From Hysterangium stoloniferum (lineage: Eukaryota > Basidiomycota > Agaricomycetes > Hysterangiales > Hysterangiaceae), in contig WHVD01000118.1 of the NCBI GenBank assembly GCA_015178975.1, positions 1 through 64,000 on the forward strand: a stretch of DNA of 64,000 nt, read 5' to 3'. The position numbers and the translations under genes are program-made. This document shows positions 1 through 11,297 of the stretch, one piece after another. Every line of letters starts with the position of its first letter. The first letter of the stretch is position 1. The notes beneath the pieces were generated by a model, which had not been told where the DNA came from, made no database searches, and saw nothing but the letters and a program-made list of their open reading frames with translations.

Positions 1-1690
1 CGAACCCGGTACCATATACTCCGATCCGCGGTCATTGTCAGTTCCCTCCTTGCTGCCGATATCTCCTGCCAGTTTGTCATGTGTAGCAGGTGCGCGACGC
101 GGCTCGCTCTGTCTTTAAGTGGGTTGTTCATCTATATCGTCGCAAGGTTTCCTTTCTGGAATGGATGCAATCTAACGAGAACGCAATCAGTAAATGACAA
201 CATAGCAGGCAACAAACAAGAGCCATCGCCACTCACGCATATTTGTAACAAAACCGCCTCATGTGCCTCATTAAATGATAAAACCTTTGCCGCGTCGGTG
301 GGAAGCATGTGGGTTATGGCGTGGGTAGTCCAAACGCTCCTAGCCTTTATAGTCACCAAAAATAATTCATAAAATGTTGCTTACCAATGCACCGCAGGTA
401 CGTGTAGAGATCATTTCGGATTCGACAAAAAGCGGAGCTCAGCTCCTCCCACATCATTTGAGTATAACATGCGCTGTATTATTCACTGGAGACTACTAGG
501 CTATCTAGACCCCCAGACAGAGCTCTCAGGTATAACAACCAGCTCAATGTTGTTGTGATCTTGCGGCTTATCTTGTCGTGTCTCAACCAAGTCACGCGCA
601 AAATTTCACAAGGGGAATATATTTTGTATGGCACGTGATCTCTTATCATTAATATGCTTGGTTTATAGAGTTGGGTTCTCTTCGCCAATCATAAGCTTAC
701 AAGTGAACTTCGCGAATCATGTATCCTGCTGATAGTCAAAACTTCGTCGCAAGGAATTATCCGGATTGGTTACATCTGTTGGGTGTTTAGATGCAATAGA
801 TGTGCAAAGAGCCTCATGGCAGATAATTTAGGGAAAATCCGGGGGTAACTCACCACCGGAAACGCCATGCCCAGCGGATGGTAGGAACTGGACTTTGGCA
901 TAGCACGATGCCCCGATGGGCGGGGCGCATCTTTAATTTCGTTGCAACTGCTGGCGGAAGGCTGTACAGTCATGAGATCACTTGGGTGGAATCGGCAAGA
1001 TATGGAGGTGGGGCGTCGATCCCGGCGGGGTGCCCAATGTGGCGTTTTGCTACCTTGCCGAAATTCGGCTGCAAGACAAACGACGCTGAAAGAGACAGTC
1101 TGTTGAGGAAATTGTGGTCGCAGAACGTAGATGAGTGTCGCTTGAAGGCTTACATCCTAATGTCGACTTGTTCCTGGGAAGGTGGCATAGCTCTCTTTTG
1201 CGTTTTCTACGAGTTTGCATGAGTCTTCCTTATGTTTGGGTTAAAAACCAAGTCAGGCTACGCGGGCGCAACCAATCAAAAATCGACGGTTATTCAAATA
1301 GGTGGCATTTTCGCCGGTTTTGGCTTGTACAATGGAAACAATAGATAAGTCGAAGTTTGACGTGAATGGATGCCATCGCTTCGCCCAAACTGGGCGGCTA
1401 GGTCAGACATGGGCTTTTAACATTCCTTGACAAGAAATCCTTATCGATCGCGCGAGATAAGTCACGAGTCAGCATCCATTTTATGAAGATACGTTTGATG
1501 TCGCAAGGGTGCATGAAGAAACCACATTGCTTGCCATTACCCTGACTAGACTATCATTGAGTCGGGTTTCTTCTTATTACAAACTTTGATACAATTAAAC
1601 AGGAAGCACGGAATCTCGCCGGATAAATGCACGCTATAAGTAGCAGTCTGAATGAACCTCAATAGCGAGTATAAATATCACCCACGATTT
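1..1690. other. No recognisable gene
   Basis: Only short open frames (the longest is 114 codons at 878-1,222) occur on either strand, and none resembles a family I know. The stretch has no repeat shared with the rest of the window that I could see. It may be heavily eroded unique DNA next to the peptidase pseudogene. Confidence 0.5.
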
Positions 1691-1699
1691 CCCTCGCGA

Positions 1700-2624
1700 A
1701 AGTCACTGAGGGCGAGGCTGAGTTTTATGTCGTAGCTGCAGGCAAACCTTGCCAAGATGTGGTACAAGATCGTTGGCGATCTGGGGTCCAAACAACGTCC
1801 CTTGGTAACTCTTCACGGTGGTCCAGGCGGCAACCACAAATACCCCCTCGTGTTCACCTTCATCTCAACGCACGGAATATCTGTCATATTTTATGGCTGG
1901 ATCGGAAGTGGGCCTTCCCAGTGAAGAAGGGTGATGGAACCATCTGGACCGAGCAGCTGTTCTGAGATGAGTTAAATAGCCTGGTTCGGCATCTAGATAT
2001 CCACGATGACTTTGATATACTGGGACATTCATAGGGTGGAATGCTGGGAGCCATATAACCGAAGGGGCTAACAAGCTCATCATATCCGACTCTCCGGTGT
2101 TGATGGAATTATTTGTTTAAGCAGCAAATAGGTTAAGAAATGGGCTGCCGAAAATATTTCAGGATAGTTGATGAGGCATGAGGATTCAGGGACTACTGAT
2201 AGCAAGGAGTATGCGGCGGCAATCATAGTATTTATACACTGCATGTGTGCAGGCTTGAAACATGGCCACACTGGGTGCAAATTTCGGGTCGCTGGCGAAA
2301 GATCCCACTGTTATGAAACCACGTACGTTCTGCATACGCAGACATCGGGATTTTAATCGACGATTTATAATAGGAATGGTCCAAACGAATTCCGTGTCAT
2401 CGCAACGTGGAAGACATGGTCCATAATTGATCAACTACATAATATCACCGGTAGCACCCTGGGACTCAGCGGATATTACGATGAATATAGGATAAAACTG
2501 TACAACCATTTCTTAAAGATTTTCCCAAGTCCAAGCGGGTTCAATTCGCTAATTCGAGGCATACACCCCAGGAGGAGGAGACAACCCGTTACTTGGACAT
2601 TGTTGGCAGTTTTCTGGCCTAATG
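1700..2624 (+). pseudogene. Proline iminopeptidase-like (peptidase family S33) pseudogene
   Basis: Family S33 alpha/beta hydrolases release N-terminal proline or hydrolyse small amides. Segments in shifting frames follow the family order. They are WYKIVGDL near 1,757, the oxyanion-loop motif HGGPGG at 1,814-1,831, GDGTIWTEQLF near 1,930-1,963, a nucleophile-elbow region at 2,022-2,048, LIISDSP near 2,070-2,095, HEDSGTTDSKEY near 2,175-2,210, GPNEFRVIATW near 2,375-2,410, WSIIDQLH near 2,416-2,440, and a C-terminal stretch around the presumed catalytic His codon at 2,560-2,562, ending VGSFLA. It is dead: the elbow reads GHS-stop-GG where the family has a Trp-like residue, several other stops are present, and at least two frameshifts occur (near 1,755 and 1,920). 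Length fits a single gene of about 300 codons. No neighbour suggests an operon or cluster. The family call rests on the motif order and is fairly secure. Confidence 0.75.
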
Positions 2625-2839
2625 TCACTGCAAGTTTGAATAAATGTATTGTAAACATCAGAATGAACCCGTAAATGTTAAAAAACCAGCGCGATTGAGG
2701 TCCCACAGCGCTCATTCTATGTCGATAGTCGGCCCCCTTGAGATCTACAGAAGGAATGTCTGATAGCTGGATCTTCCGAGCCCTAAGCTGCGTTTACCAC
2801 AGTGTGCGGCCTCCATACCATCGCCATTCTCGTTTAACT

Positions 2840-3240
2840 CCTTCCATATTGTGACATAATGCGCGGCGCAAGAAATGAACGATCCATCACCTATTGGCTT
2901 CATCGTTTACATTTCACCGCATGTTATTTCCTTTGCGTGGTCACCGCACCATCTACTCGTGTGTCGGGAGGGTCTATTTAATCCCCTATCTCAGCGTTGC
3001 AGGAACATGGTTCCCCTGACACAGGTCTTACACCATCATTTGGACACACGTTCTAATCATTTCTCTTCCATAATACCGACACATCTCAACCAAACCAGGA
3101 TGAGCCCAATAGCGTTGGCCTTTATTCAACTCATTATGCAGCCGGGGTTGGAGATATTATATATATATTATTTGAGCCGACGTAAGAAAGCGCATAGCCA
3201 CTTTGCATTATCCCCGCGATCTCTGCCGTTGTCCTGATAC
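2840..3240 (+). pseudogene. Multicopy family X, fragment of a late exon
   Basis: The plus strand encodes MVPLTQVLHHHLDT followed by NHFSSIIPTHLNQTR, which recurs with a few changes at about 10,100, 21,700, 28,250 and 30,450. Conservation of the same reading frame in all copies argues that this was coding. The function is unknown to me. This copy is a short isolated piece, opposite in orientation to the two long copies. Confidence 0.5.
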
Positions 3241-3636
3241 ATGTGTTAATACATTTCGGGGCAATAGCCGTGCCTAGACTAACGTCCGAATCATGAACGA
3301 CAATTCTTTAGATAAGATATCATTCAAGGTCTGAACGAGGCCTCCCCCGTCACAACTGCGATACATGTCGCGTTCAGGCTCATCTTACCTTCAGCCCAAT
3401 GTTCCATCGACAGGATTCATGATCTTAAACCCGAGGGCCGTCACACCGGTGTGAGCCACTGTGTTGTGAAAATTCCCCAAAATAATTCTCTTCCATTGAA
3501 AAATTGACAATAAAGCTACCAGTTTCTACGTGGAAAATTCTTCGAGCCTCTGATGCAGAATTGTGTGATGGTTGGTTTTGTTACTCTAGGGAGTCTATGT
3601 TACCCTTTCAATTCCCCATCTTTCGGACTGATTCTA

Positions 3637-3654
3637 TCTCTCTCTCTCTCTCTC
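3637..3654. repeat. (TC)n microsatellite
   Basis: Eighteen bases of uninterrupted TC dinucleotide are visible. No gene overlaps it. Confidence 0.9.
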
Positions 3655-5110
3655 TTTTTGTCATAATTTACGTATATAAAAATGTACGCTAAAGGCTCTA
3701 TCACCCAGTTTCACATGGTCAAAACGGGAGGTCCGAGCCGATAGGACCTTCGTGAGGGGGTGGACAGGGAGTAAGGACATGCGTCTGAAGCATGCCATTA
3801 CAGACACCGCTAGCGCTCCCTACGCTCTCACAAAAGCAAATATATATTTCGTTGTCCGTATTGCGAGGTGAGTACATAGTTAATTGCTTAGATTGATGGC
3901 TGATCGTGACGCTGCACATTTTTAGCAGTATAAAAGGAGTCCTTAAATCATGCAAAACATACCCTCCGGATTCCCAACGGTTTCTTAGTCCCGTACGTCA
4001 CATGTGGGTGCGTGTTTCTTTCGCTTATGCTTCTTCCTCGACTGATCTAATCTCCAGCCGCTATCTGTGACTAATATATTACCCCCAGCGTATGAAACCC
4101 CCTATCTGTCCGCATCCTCGTTTCCAAGCGTGGCTATGAAAAGGTTGACAAGCAACGTATCGTATCCCCTTCGATAACGCCAGGATCTAGGCTGATCTCG
4201 GAAAACACCATATCCTCTCCATCGAGGATCTCTACTCATACATGCAGTTGGCCCGGTCTCAAACAGTTATTTTCTTTACCACGTCTTGTTCTGTTAAGTG
4301 TTAACAACACATCCTACCTCTCACTAGACCTAAAACTTCCTCTGGCCCCTTTGAACCATCCCGCTGATGTGGCCATGTAGGCGACTACCCAATGCCAACA
4401 AGCCGGTCAGGCAGATAAACTACTAAATAACCATGATCAACTATTACACATTTTCAATCCCCGATGACCTCCGTCTACCTCTGGGGTTATATGAATCTGT
4501 TTGATCAAGGTTGGGAGTTCGAGGCAATGTACGTTTTTGTGCAAAGTTTTAACAGTGGAGGAGGGATTTAAACAAAGGCTCCAACGATGATTTCTAGATT
4601 TTCACATCAGAAATCTGGAGATCTATGACCATTGTAGATGGTTCAGGTATGTAGATTACCTAGAATCCTCTGTAAAGCAATGCCTTATGGTCAGTCTATG
4701 CCACTGATATGCGCTATGTGGGAATACAATAAACTTGAAGGGAAACAACTTGGATGCGAGCTGCCTTTGATTTACTTACGTGGCAAATCTGTCGCATCAT
4801 TTTGGTTTCCCGGACGAACAGCGAACGATTGAGATGAACTCTGGAACCCCTTCTATTTAGCAGACGATGAATATAGATTTACGAGTCCCAGATACACCCG
4901 ATGGACAACCTGCGTACTAAGTGACGGCCAGCCTACCAATGGAGAGGGGCGTTTGTAGGCAGGGGTAGAGGACTGATCCTATGAAAGCGAAAACAGCATA
5001 GGAAGCATGACGTTATAATGGAAAGCGACCATGGGGAAATCAAAATCAGCTGCAAGTAAATATGAGAGTTCCAGTCGATCACAGCCTACGCACAAGAGCG
5101 TGCACAGGAA
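3655..5110. other. No recognisable gene
   Basis: Open frames are all below 80 codons and none resembles a known family. A stretch around 4,638-4,870 reads as a 64-codon frame, but without a recognisable domain. I cannot support a call here. Confidence 0.4.
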
Positions 5111-5200
5111 TATCCTCGATGACTTTTGTTATTATTCCTTTCTTCTTCGGAAGCCATTTTAAATGTGATGTATTCCTCTTCGATCCTCCTCTTCTTCTCC

Positions 5201-5378
5201 CTTTCATTCTCGGCTATCTACTGGAATAAGTCATCGTTATCCGACTATATCTCACAAAATGTACCTCTTCAAGCTTCTTCTTATGCTTCCTTTCATTCTC
5301 GGTTATCTTCTTGGATAAGTCATCGATTATCCAACAGTGTATTACAATATGTACCTCTTTTTCTCCTCCCTGAGCCTC
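5201..5378. repeat. 89-bp tandem duplication
   Basis: A unit beginning CTTTCATTCTCGG starts at 5,201 and again at 5,290, with about 90 percent agreement by eye (GGCTATCTACTGGA versus GGTTATCTTCTTGGA). On the minus strand it falls in a charged, Lys/Glu-rich frame that may be part of relic gene Y. Confidence 0.7.
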
Positions 5379-5399
5379 CCGGTCTCTTTCCTTCTCTCT

Positions 5400-6900
5400 T
5401 CGGACTTCTTTATTGCTTCCTGGATACATGATGAGATGAGTACTTGATTATTCGAGACCGTTCCCCAATGCTCACCACCACTACATATTTGTGCTCGTTG
5501 TATTTCTGAATTGTTCCCGCCACCCACGCTTTTTCAAATGGTTGTAACATGTCCTCAGGCTTGCGGCCTTGTGTGCCCATGGGGATCGTTTGGCAATAAG
5601 GCAAAATAGTAAGTTAACAAGTACCCAGCTTCCTCTTCGAAGGTTTGACAACAGCTCTGACATGTGTGTGCGATTGAATGGCACGATAAGCACATACGCG
5701 AACCAATAGCATTTGTTAGGTATTATGGTGTAGTCGACGGCTTGAAGCGGACGACTTTGACCTAAGTAACAAGCTTTGATAGAGTGAATGGCTCTCTAAT
5801 ACTCCTCAGATCCAATGATTCGATAATTTCAAACTCCGGCAATGGCTCAAGGAAGGCAGTAGTACTGTCAGAACAAAATTGGAACTCGTCTGAGACGTCC
5901 TGGGAAGACGACAAGATGGAAATGTCGACGGATGTATCGGTCAAAGAACGAGACGGAGACTTTTTGCTCGTTTTCATGGATCCTATGTCGGGGTTGGAAG
6001 CAATTTCCCCAGAAAGTAGCTAAGAGGGAAATTAGGGGTAGGAGGAACAGTGTTAGGAGGGTTCATGATGTTCCTCGTTCTTCTCCTTCTCAAGTCATTC
6101 CACAAGGCCATAGGACCTTCTAGGAGTTTCCTGGGGGCTTTCGGTTTGTTCAACGAAATGGCTTAAAAGAAATTCATGCTTTGGGTAGCACCATCTTGAT
6201 AAACTCGACGCGCTCTACTGTAATCTCGTCAGGTTCTTGTCCATCGCGAGGGAGCTGGAGGCATCTATAATTGGAACCTTAGTCGCCTTCCGAGTATCTG
6301 TGAAGGTGCCACTCTCCCTGTAACACAGGAATTTTCCATTGTCGTTACTCATGATGTAGTGGTGGAGATAAATGGCGAACTGGTAGCTGAAACGAAGTGG
6401 ATACGCTAACATTATCTTAGTGCCTGTTCAGATTGATTTAGTGGATAAATATTCAAACATGAGGTTGGGTTTTACTATGGAAAAAGTCCAAGTTTTCGAC
6501 ATGCGAGGAGGGAAATGCGACGTGGTGCCTCGAGGAGAATGACACATTGGTACCCAAGATAGCCCTTGGGTTTTGGGAAGCAAGGAGTAAAGATGGCCGG
6601 CTACTCTATTTTTGATGGAAACCTTGATAATGTGTTAGGAAAACCAATTGAAAACCGTGTATTTCTGTTAGGAGCCACCTTTTCAGAACCCCATCTGTAG
6701 TATTCACCTTACCAGCGATCTGCCATTCAATGCCTCTGACACCAGTGTCCCTGACAATGGTGTCCCAACAACACATTTGTTGAGTGATTTCTTTTCAGGG
6801 TCACACATGATGGCCTTCCCCTATTCCTTGTATCATTTACTTGTGGTATTCACTTTCTTTTGAATTCCTATTGTTTTGTTAAATCTATATATTCATCCCA
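5400..6900 (-). pseudogene. Relic gene Y, left copy of an inverted pair
   Basis: The minus strand carries several conserved blocks. MLAYPLRFSYQFAIYL through GTFTDTRKATK lies at 6,215-6,412, then a Ser-rich block at 5,762-5,977 (SDEFQFCSDS), then QTIPMGTQGRKPEDMLQPFE near 5,540-5,600. The same blocks in the same order occur on the plus strand at 26.6-28.2 kb. Both copies need the same frame change after MDKNL (near 6,219 here), so that point may be an intron or an ancestral frameshift. I do not recognise the family and infer no function. Stops and shifts indicate decay. Confidence 0.5.
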
Positions 6901-6902
6901 GT

Positions 6903-7337
6903 TGTCACAAATCATTTGTGACAAATCGTGCAAATCTGTGTGAATGAGCGACCAATCGTGACTCATCACGCGTACAGCTCCTGTGACATTGCTTCACCCT
7001 CACACCGTTCTACCTCAGGTATATAAATCATTGATCTTATTAGGATAACTGCAAGCCAGGGAACCACAGTATGAGACTCTCTATCTAGGTACTAAGTAAC
7101 TTAGATAGAGCGGTGTAGAATATAAACCAGTGATATAGCTGGGCTTCCAGTTGAGGTTTCTACCCCTCAATTGGATTAATTATATACTGTACTAAGTGGT
7201 CTGTGCACTAGTCTGTAGGACTATTTGCTCAGGAACTATCTAATAATAACTATCACATGATGTGAACCAGTTGAATCTATACAGACACAAAACGAGATAT
7301 GAGGTCATAGCTAATTGTATATACTCATATTCTAACA
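6903..7337 (+). mobile_element. Possible LTR remnant
   Basis: Homology with the inverted partner of relic gene Y stops near 6,900 and unrelated sequence follows. It starts TGTCACAAAT, has a TATATAA box near 7,019-7,026, a hairpin with 9-bp stems (7,079-7,087 with 7,102-7,110), and ends TTCTAACA at 7,337. TG...CA ends and a TATA box fit a copia-like LTR. I could not find a target duplication, so the boundaries are tentative. Confidence 0.3.
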
Positions 7338-7400
7338 GATATACCATGCTATTTACCGGTCCGTTATACACCCAATATAAGAGACTGAGTTTATTCGTGG

Positions 7401-7730
7401 TCACGGTTCTGCGAGTGTGGCGGGAATAGTGAGAGAAGGTCCATGCTCTTGTAGGATTTCGAACGACAGATTGCGAATGAGTGTAGTCAATGCTTCGGCG
7501 ATTAGGGCACGATCCTTTCCAGTGCTATGCAGTTCGGTCTTCGTCCACGGAGCCCCATTAATTGCCTGGGTAGGTGTGTCACTGAACATCCTTTTTATAA
7601 TCTTCAGCCTTGTCCTGATCCACGCACCGTTTTCAGGAGGACTTGACATGCTACAATCGGTGGCGGAGAAAAGCCAATATCTATTTTGACCATCATGCCT
7701 GATTGTAATTAACCCGTAAGACCTTTTCAC
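7401..7730 (-). CDS. Unrecognised 109-codon open frame
   Basis: An open frame from an ATG on the minus strand runs 109 codons without a stop in otherwise stop-rich DNA. No signal peptide, membrane segment or known motif is visible. It could be a surviving exon of a decayed gene or chance. Confidence 0.2.
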   Translation of the reverse strand: MKRSYGLITIRHDGQNRYWLFSATDCSMSSPPENGAWIRTRLKIIKRMFSDTPTQAINGAPWTKTELHSTGKDRALIAEALTTLIRNLSFEILQEHGPSLTIPATLAEP

Positions 7731-8115
7731 CCAGTGAAATGTGGGGCGAATGAAAAATTTCTGTACGATTCCAATGTGGAAATATGTTGATCAAAACGGT
7801 TGAGTGTGCATGTGGTTTCACATGCAGCTCACAGTATATACGGGGTTGTTGATGGGGATGACTCCTTTTGTGTTTGACAGCGTATTCAATAATGATAATT
7901 CCTCAATGTTTCTTATAACGTATATATTAGCAATTATATAACTGTAATCGACGAGGAATTGTGTCGCTCTCGGTACTGGAGTAAAAAATGTCTAACCAAT
8001 CTTCCAGTTTGAAACTCAGGAATGACAAAAAATTCAAACCGTTGCAAAGCGCTTGTCTAATTTCATAGTAATATACATCCACAGAACATGGGGGGCCAGG
8101 ATAATGAATACTGAG

Positions 8116-8640
8116 TTAGTACGCCGAGATCTCAGCACTCCGGATATCAAGGAGCATATGGACACACGCTTCTGTGACGTCCTTCCAGGGTGCTTTGGAA
8201 GGAACCTTCGCTTCCGCCATCAGGACGACATCGTGTCGATTCTCACACATGATGTGAATACGATCGCCCGCCCAGGTACCACGGTGGATGTCTCCTTGAT
8301 AGGCCATAGACGAAGAGGGATCATGAGACCAGCAAATTCGCGATAATATGGCCTGTGTGACACCCATCTCTTCCAGCCGGCTTCCGCAGTTATGCCCCTT
8401 TCGCGGATATACTCTTTCTTAGACATATTACGAACGACTCGTACCAGAGGCGACCTTTTATCGACAATCTCTTGAAAAATGCGCCAATCATGTGACCCTG
8501 GTACCATTGCCGCTGGAGGAAGTATACCACTGTCTTCGTCCCAGTCTTCAAACTCACGAATCCACGAATACAGACATTATGCTTTAGAAACTTCGGCAAG
8601 CTCTTCCTCAGTAAGCATTCCACGGGGGTAGTCATCATTC
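8116..8640 (-). pseudogene. Unrecognised eroded gene
   Basis: Minus-strand frames read in succession without large gaps. A block rich in Trp and Glu (AMVPGSHDWRIFQEIV, ERGITAEAGWKRWVSH) at about 8,360-8,507 is followed in another frame by YQGDIHRGTWAGDRIHIM near 8,250-8,300. The change of frame near 8,360 implies one shift, and there is an in-frame stop near 8,580. The composition looks like real protein, but I cannot name the family. Confidence 0.35.
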
Positions 8641-9829
8641 AAAACATAATTTCCGACACAAATAATGCGATGGTGAGCCGCAAGAGGAAAGAGGACGGTA
8701 GAATCTTTTTAATAGCATCCCAGATCACCCAGCAGGTTATTGCGAGGGAGACGGCGTCATCGACTTGGAGGGCATTAAAGATGGAGAGATGAATATCATA
8801 TGGGGGCTGTTCAATTTTACTTTGTGGGTATTTGGAACTACATATTCTGTTAGGGATGTGATTATTTTTGAGAGAGTGTAAACATACCTGCCATCCCTAG
8901 GCCGAACGATAGACCAATTCTTTTCGAAATGTTCCATTAAAACATCACACATTACAGGCCAGCATAGTAATACTATGATTTTAGGTTGTTCGTTTCAAAA
9001 GAATTCGCCTAATTTTAACCCGGAACGGTTGAGCGGGATGAGTCGTTGTGCATCTATATCGGCTCTTAAAGGTGACGTTAGCGATGGCAACTAGAGTGAC
9101 AATTATTGAAATTATCTACACACATATGCCAATACTGTCCCGAGAAGAATGTTGTTTCAGAAGAGGCGTCAGGTGACGCAGTTGATAATTTGTTTAAGCG
9201 GGGTTTTAAAAAAGGTTGGACGAAGGCGACGCGTCACACATATCTGGGACCTCTTGTGTGTGGCTGACGTTTGTTGAAAAGTGGGGTTGTTTAAGAACAC
9301 ATCTCCCACCAGTCATGCGGTTCTATTGAGCCGAGCATCTGCGGGGTAATTGAAACTAAAGGAGAGGTAATTATTCAACAGGTAATCAAATTTACTGTAA
9401 TGTACTCATGTCCGGCCGGATGCCGTTTGTGCATGTTCTGCAGGGTATATTCAAATTACGACATCCAGTTGTGTATATTGTACTTTAATCCTCTTAAAAC
9501 CACCGGATTGATCAGGAATAGTTGTTTTTTTTTTACCAATTGGCTCCACTATTTTACCGCCAATCCATGCTGCCCTAGGATATACAAGCACGGGTACGAT
9601 ATTACTCGTGGTGTTTCCAAAAAAAGGTGAGCCCAATTGTTATATTCATTTTGCTTGTGACATGATCAAGCCCCACAACAAGTGATCACTCCACTTCATC
9701 TGATGACTTTAACCTCATGCTTCTGACTTTAACCTCATGCTTCAATCCCCAATCTGTTGTACAAAGGATTGTCCTACCAGTCTCATTGTGCGACACACAA
9801 GGCTAGGTCGGGCTCTCCTGACGTCTGGT

Positions 9830-10250
9830 GATGGAATAATGGAGTTGACTCTGAAGCCGATAGACCTTCAGACCCCGAATCCGCGTGTACCAAAGTGCAC
9901 AAGCTCTACTCCATCGCCATTCTTGTCTCTCTCGTTCAATGAAGCTATGCGCAGCTCGATCAACGAACATTCCATCCGTTCTTGGCTCATGTGCCTTGAT
10001 TTCACCGCGCGTTCCTTCCCCTGCGTTGTCGTCACACCTTCCACTGGTGTATCGATAGCGTGTAATTAGAACTCCATATACTTGTTGGAGAAAATGGTTG
10101 CCATGACAAAGGTCTTGCACCATCAATTGGACACAATTCTTATTCATTTCTCTTGGATAATGCCGACACATTTCACCCAAAGCAGGGGCAGTTCAATACC
10201 GTCGCCCTTTCATCACTCACTTTGGAGCTGTATTTAGCAAATTTACACAG
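9830..10250 (+). pseudogene. Multicopy family X, late-exon copy
   Basis: The plus strand encodes FTARSFPCVVVTPSTGVSIA followed, after one stop, by VAMTKVLHHQLDT. These are the same blocks seen in the long minus-strand copies at 12.4-12.7 kb and 21.6-22.05 kb. It is on the opposite strand from those. No further exons of the family flank it, so it is a fragment. Confidence 0.5.
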
Positions 10251-10998
10251 CTATATAGTTTCAGCCAATGTAAGAGCGCATATAATTCTTTTTTTACTGT
10301 CGCTGCGATGCCCACTGGGTGTTGCCAGTGGCCGATTATCCACTGGGAAATTCGAATCAACTCGCAGTACATCATTAATTCCCTGAATGACAATAATTTA
10401 AAACGAGAACATGAAATATGGATTGAGGCATGAAAATCAGAGCTGCGATGGATGACCATCGGGTGGGAAAGAAGAGGACTGTCATGGCCACCTTTGTGAA
10501 GCCCAAAAGGAACAGTGGAGTGGCCAGTATCAAAGGGGCCGGTAAGAAAGCAGAAAACAGGGACATGTAAGTATTACCAGAATGGTGATTCTCTACGTAC
10601 CAGACGAACTCCGCCTGCGATCACGCTGCGGGTGGGTCACAATCATGGATCTCCTGTTGAATTCTAGGCCCTTGCACTCTCGGACTAACGGCTACTTCGC
10701 ACCGTATCCGGACATACCACCCCATATACGGTTATACCAAGCCGCGCCATCCACTATCTAATATACCACGACTTACTACCATCACTAAGTAATTTAGATA
10801 CTTTACTATTTAGTCTCGAATGTTTCAATACCCATACCTCAGTCGAGTCACTATCTGTGTCGACTGAGGTACGTTACCACAACTATATTTCGTCTTCAGA
10901 CTCTTATCTTGATGTAACATAGCATTATTATTACAGGTATTACAGGTAGTAAATATTAGTCGAGTCACTATCTGTGTCGACTGAGCGTTATTATTACA

Positions 10999-11011
10999 GG
11001 TTATGGGCCCC
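10999..11011 (+). promoter_or_regulatory. Copia primer-binding site (initiator tRNA-Met anticodon arm)
   Basis: GGTTATGGGCCCC abuts the LTR end. The anticodon arm of eukaryotic initiator tRNA-Met reads GGGCCCATAACC in the DNA sense, so 12 bases pair exactly. The same sequence abuts the minus-strand LTR at 19,215. Confidence 0.75.
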
Positions 11012-11107
11012 GACCAAAGCTGTTAAAATCGCAACTGACTGATCAAACCAACTGAACCTGACCCTGACCAACTGAACCTGACCCCGACCCACCTGACTAA
11101 AACAAAC

Positions 11108-11297
11108 ATGGCATCGAACCAACCAGCACTATTCATGTTGCAACCTGAGGATCACCTCGATGGACACAATTGGTTTGCGTGGCACGATACTATCTGGTCT
11201 GCAGCAGGTGCACGAGGCGTCCGAGGGTATATGGATGGGACCATAAAGAAACCTTCCAAACTAGCTCCCAATACTACACCTGTACCAACGACTTATG
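11108..11297 (+). pseudogene. Copia Gag, N-terminal fragment
   Basis: The frame begins MASNQPALFML and has the motif HLDGHNWFAWHDTIW with GVRGYMDGTIKKP after it. This is the N-terminal signature of copia Gag (UBN2-type domain: a Leu/Gly-Asn-Trp pair, then Trp and a Gly-Tyr turn). Gag coats element RNA in cytoplasmic particles. Only about 63 codons remain before the break near 11,297; the open frame continues to 11,335 in family X DNA by chance. Confidence 0.6.

Larger units (their letters stand above)
10655..11297 (+). mobile_element. Ty1/copia 5' end: LTR, primer-binding site and gag start
   Basis: An LTR ends at 10,998 (TTACA). Its start at about 10,655 (TGTTGAATTC) is a guess. It carries a hairpin of 12-bp stems TACCTCAGTCGA (10,835-10,846 with 10,860-10,871). 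GGTTATGGGCCCC follows directly at 10,999-11,011 and is complementary to the anticodon arm of eukaryotic initiator tRNA-Met, the copia-type half-tRNA primer. Gag starts at 11,108 (MASNQPALFML) with the copia-type GHNWFAWHDTIW motif. The element is cut off near 11,297, where family X copy A begins, so everything downstream of early gag is missing. Confidence 0.75.

Noticed and set aside
1-1690. Short frames as small genes
   Set aside because: None has a recognisable domain, and their lengths are as expected by chance.
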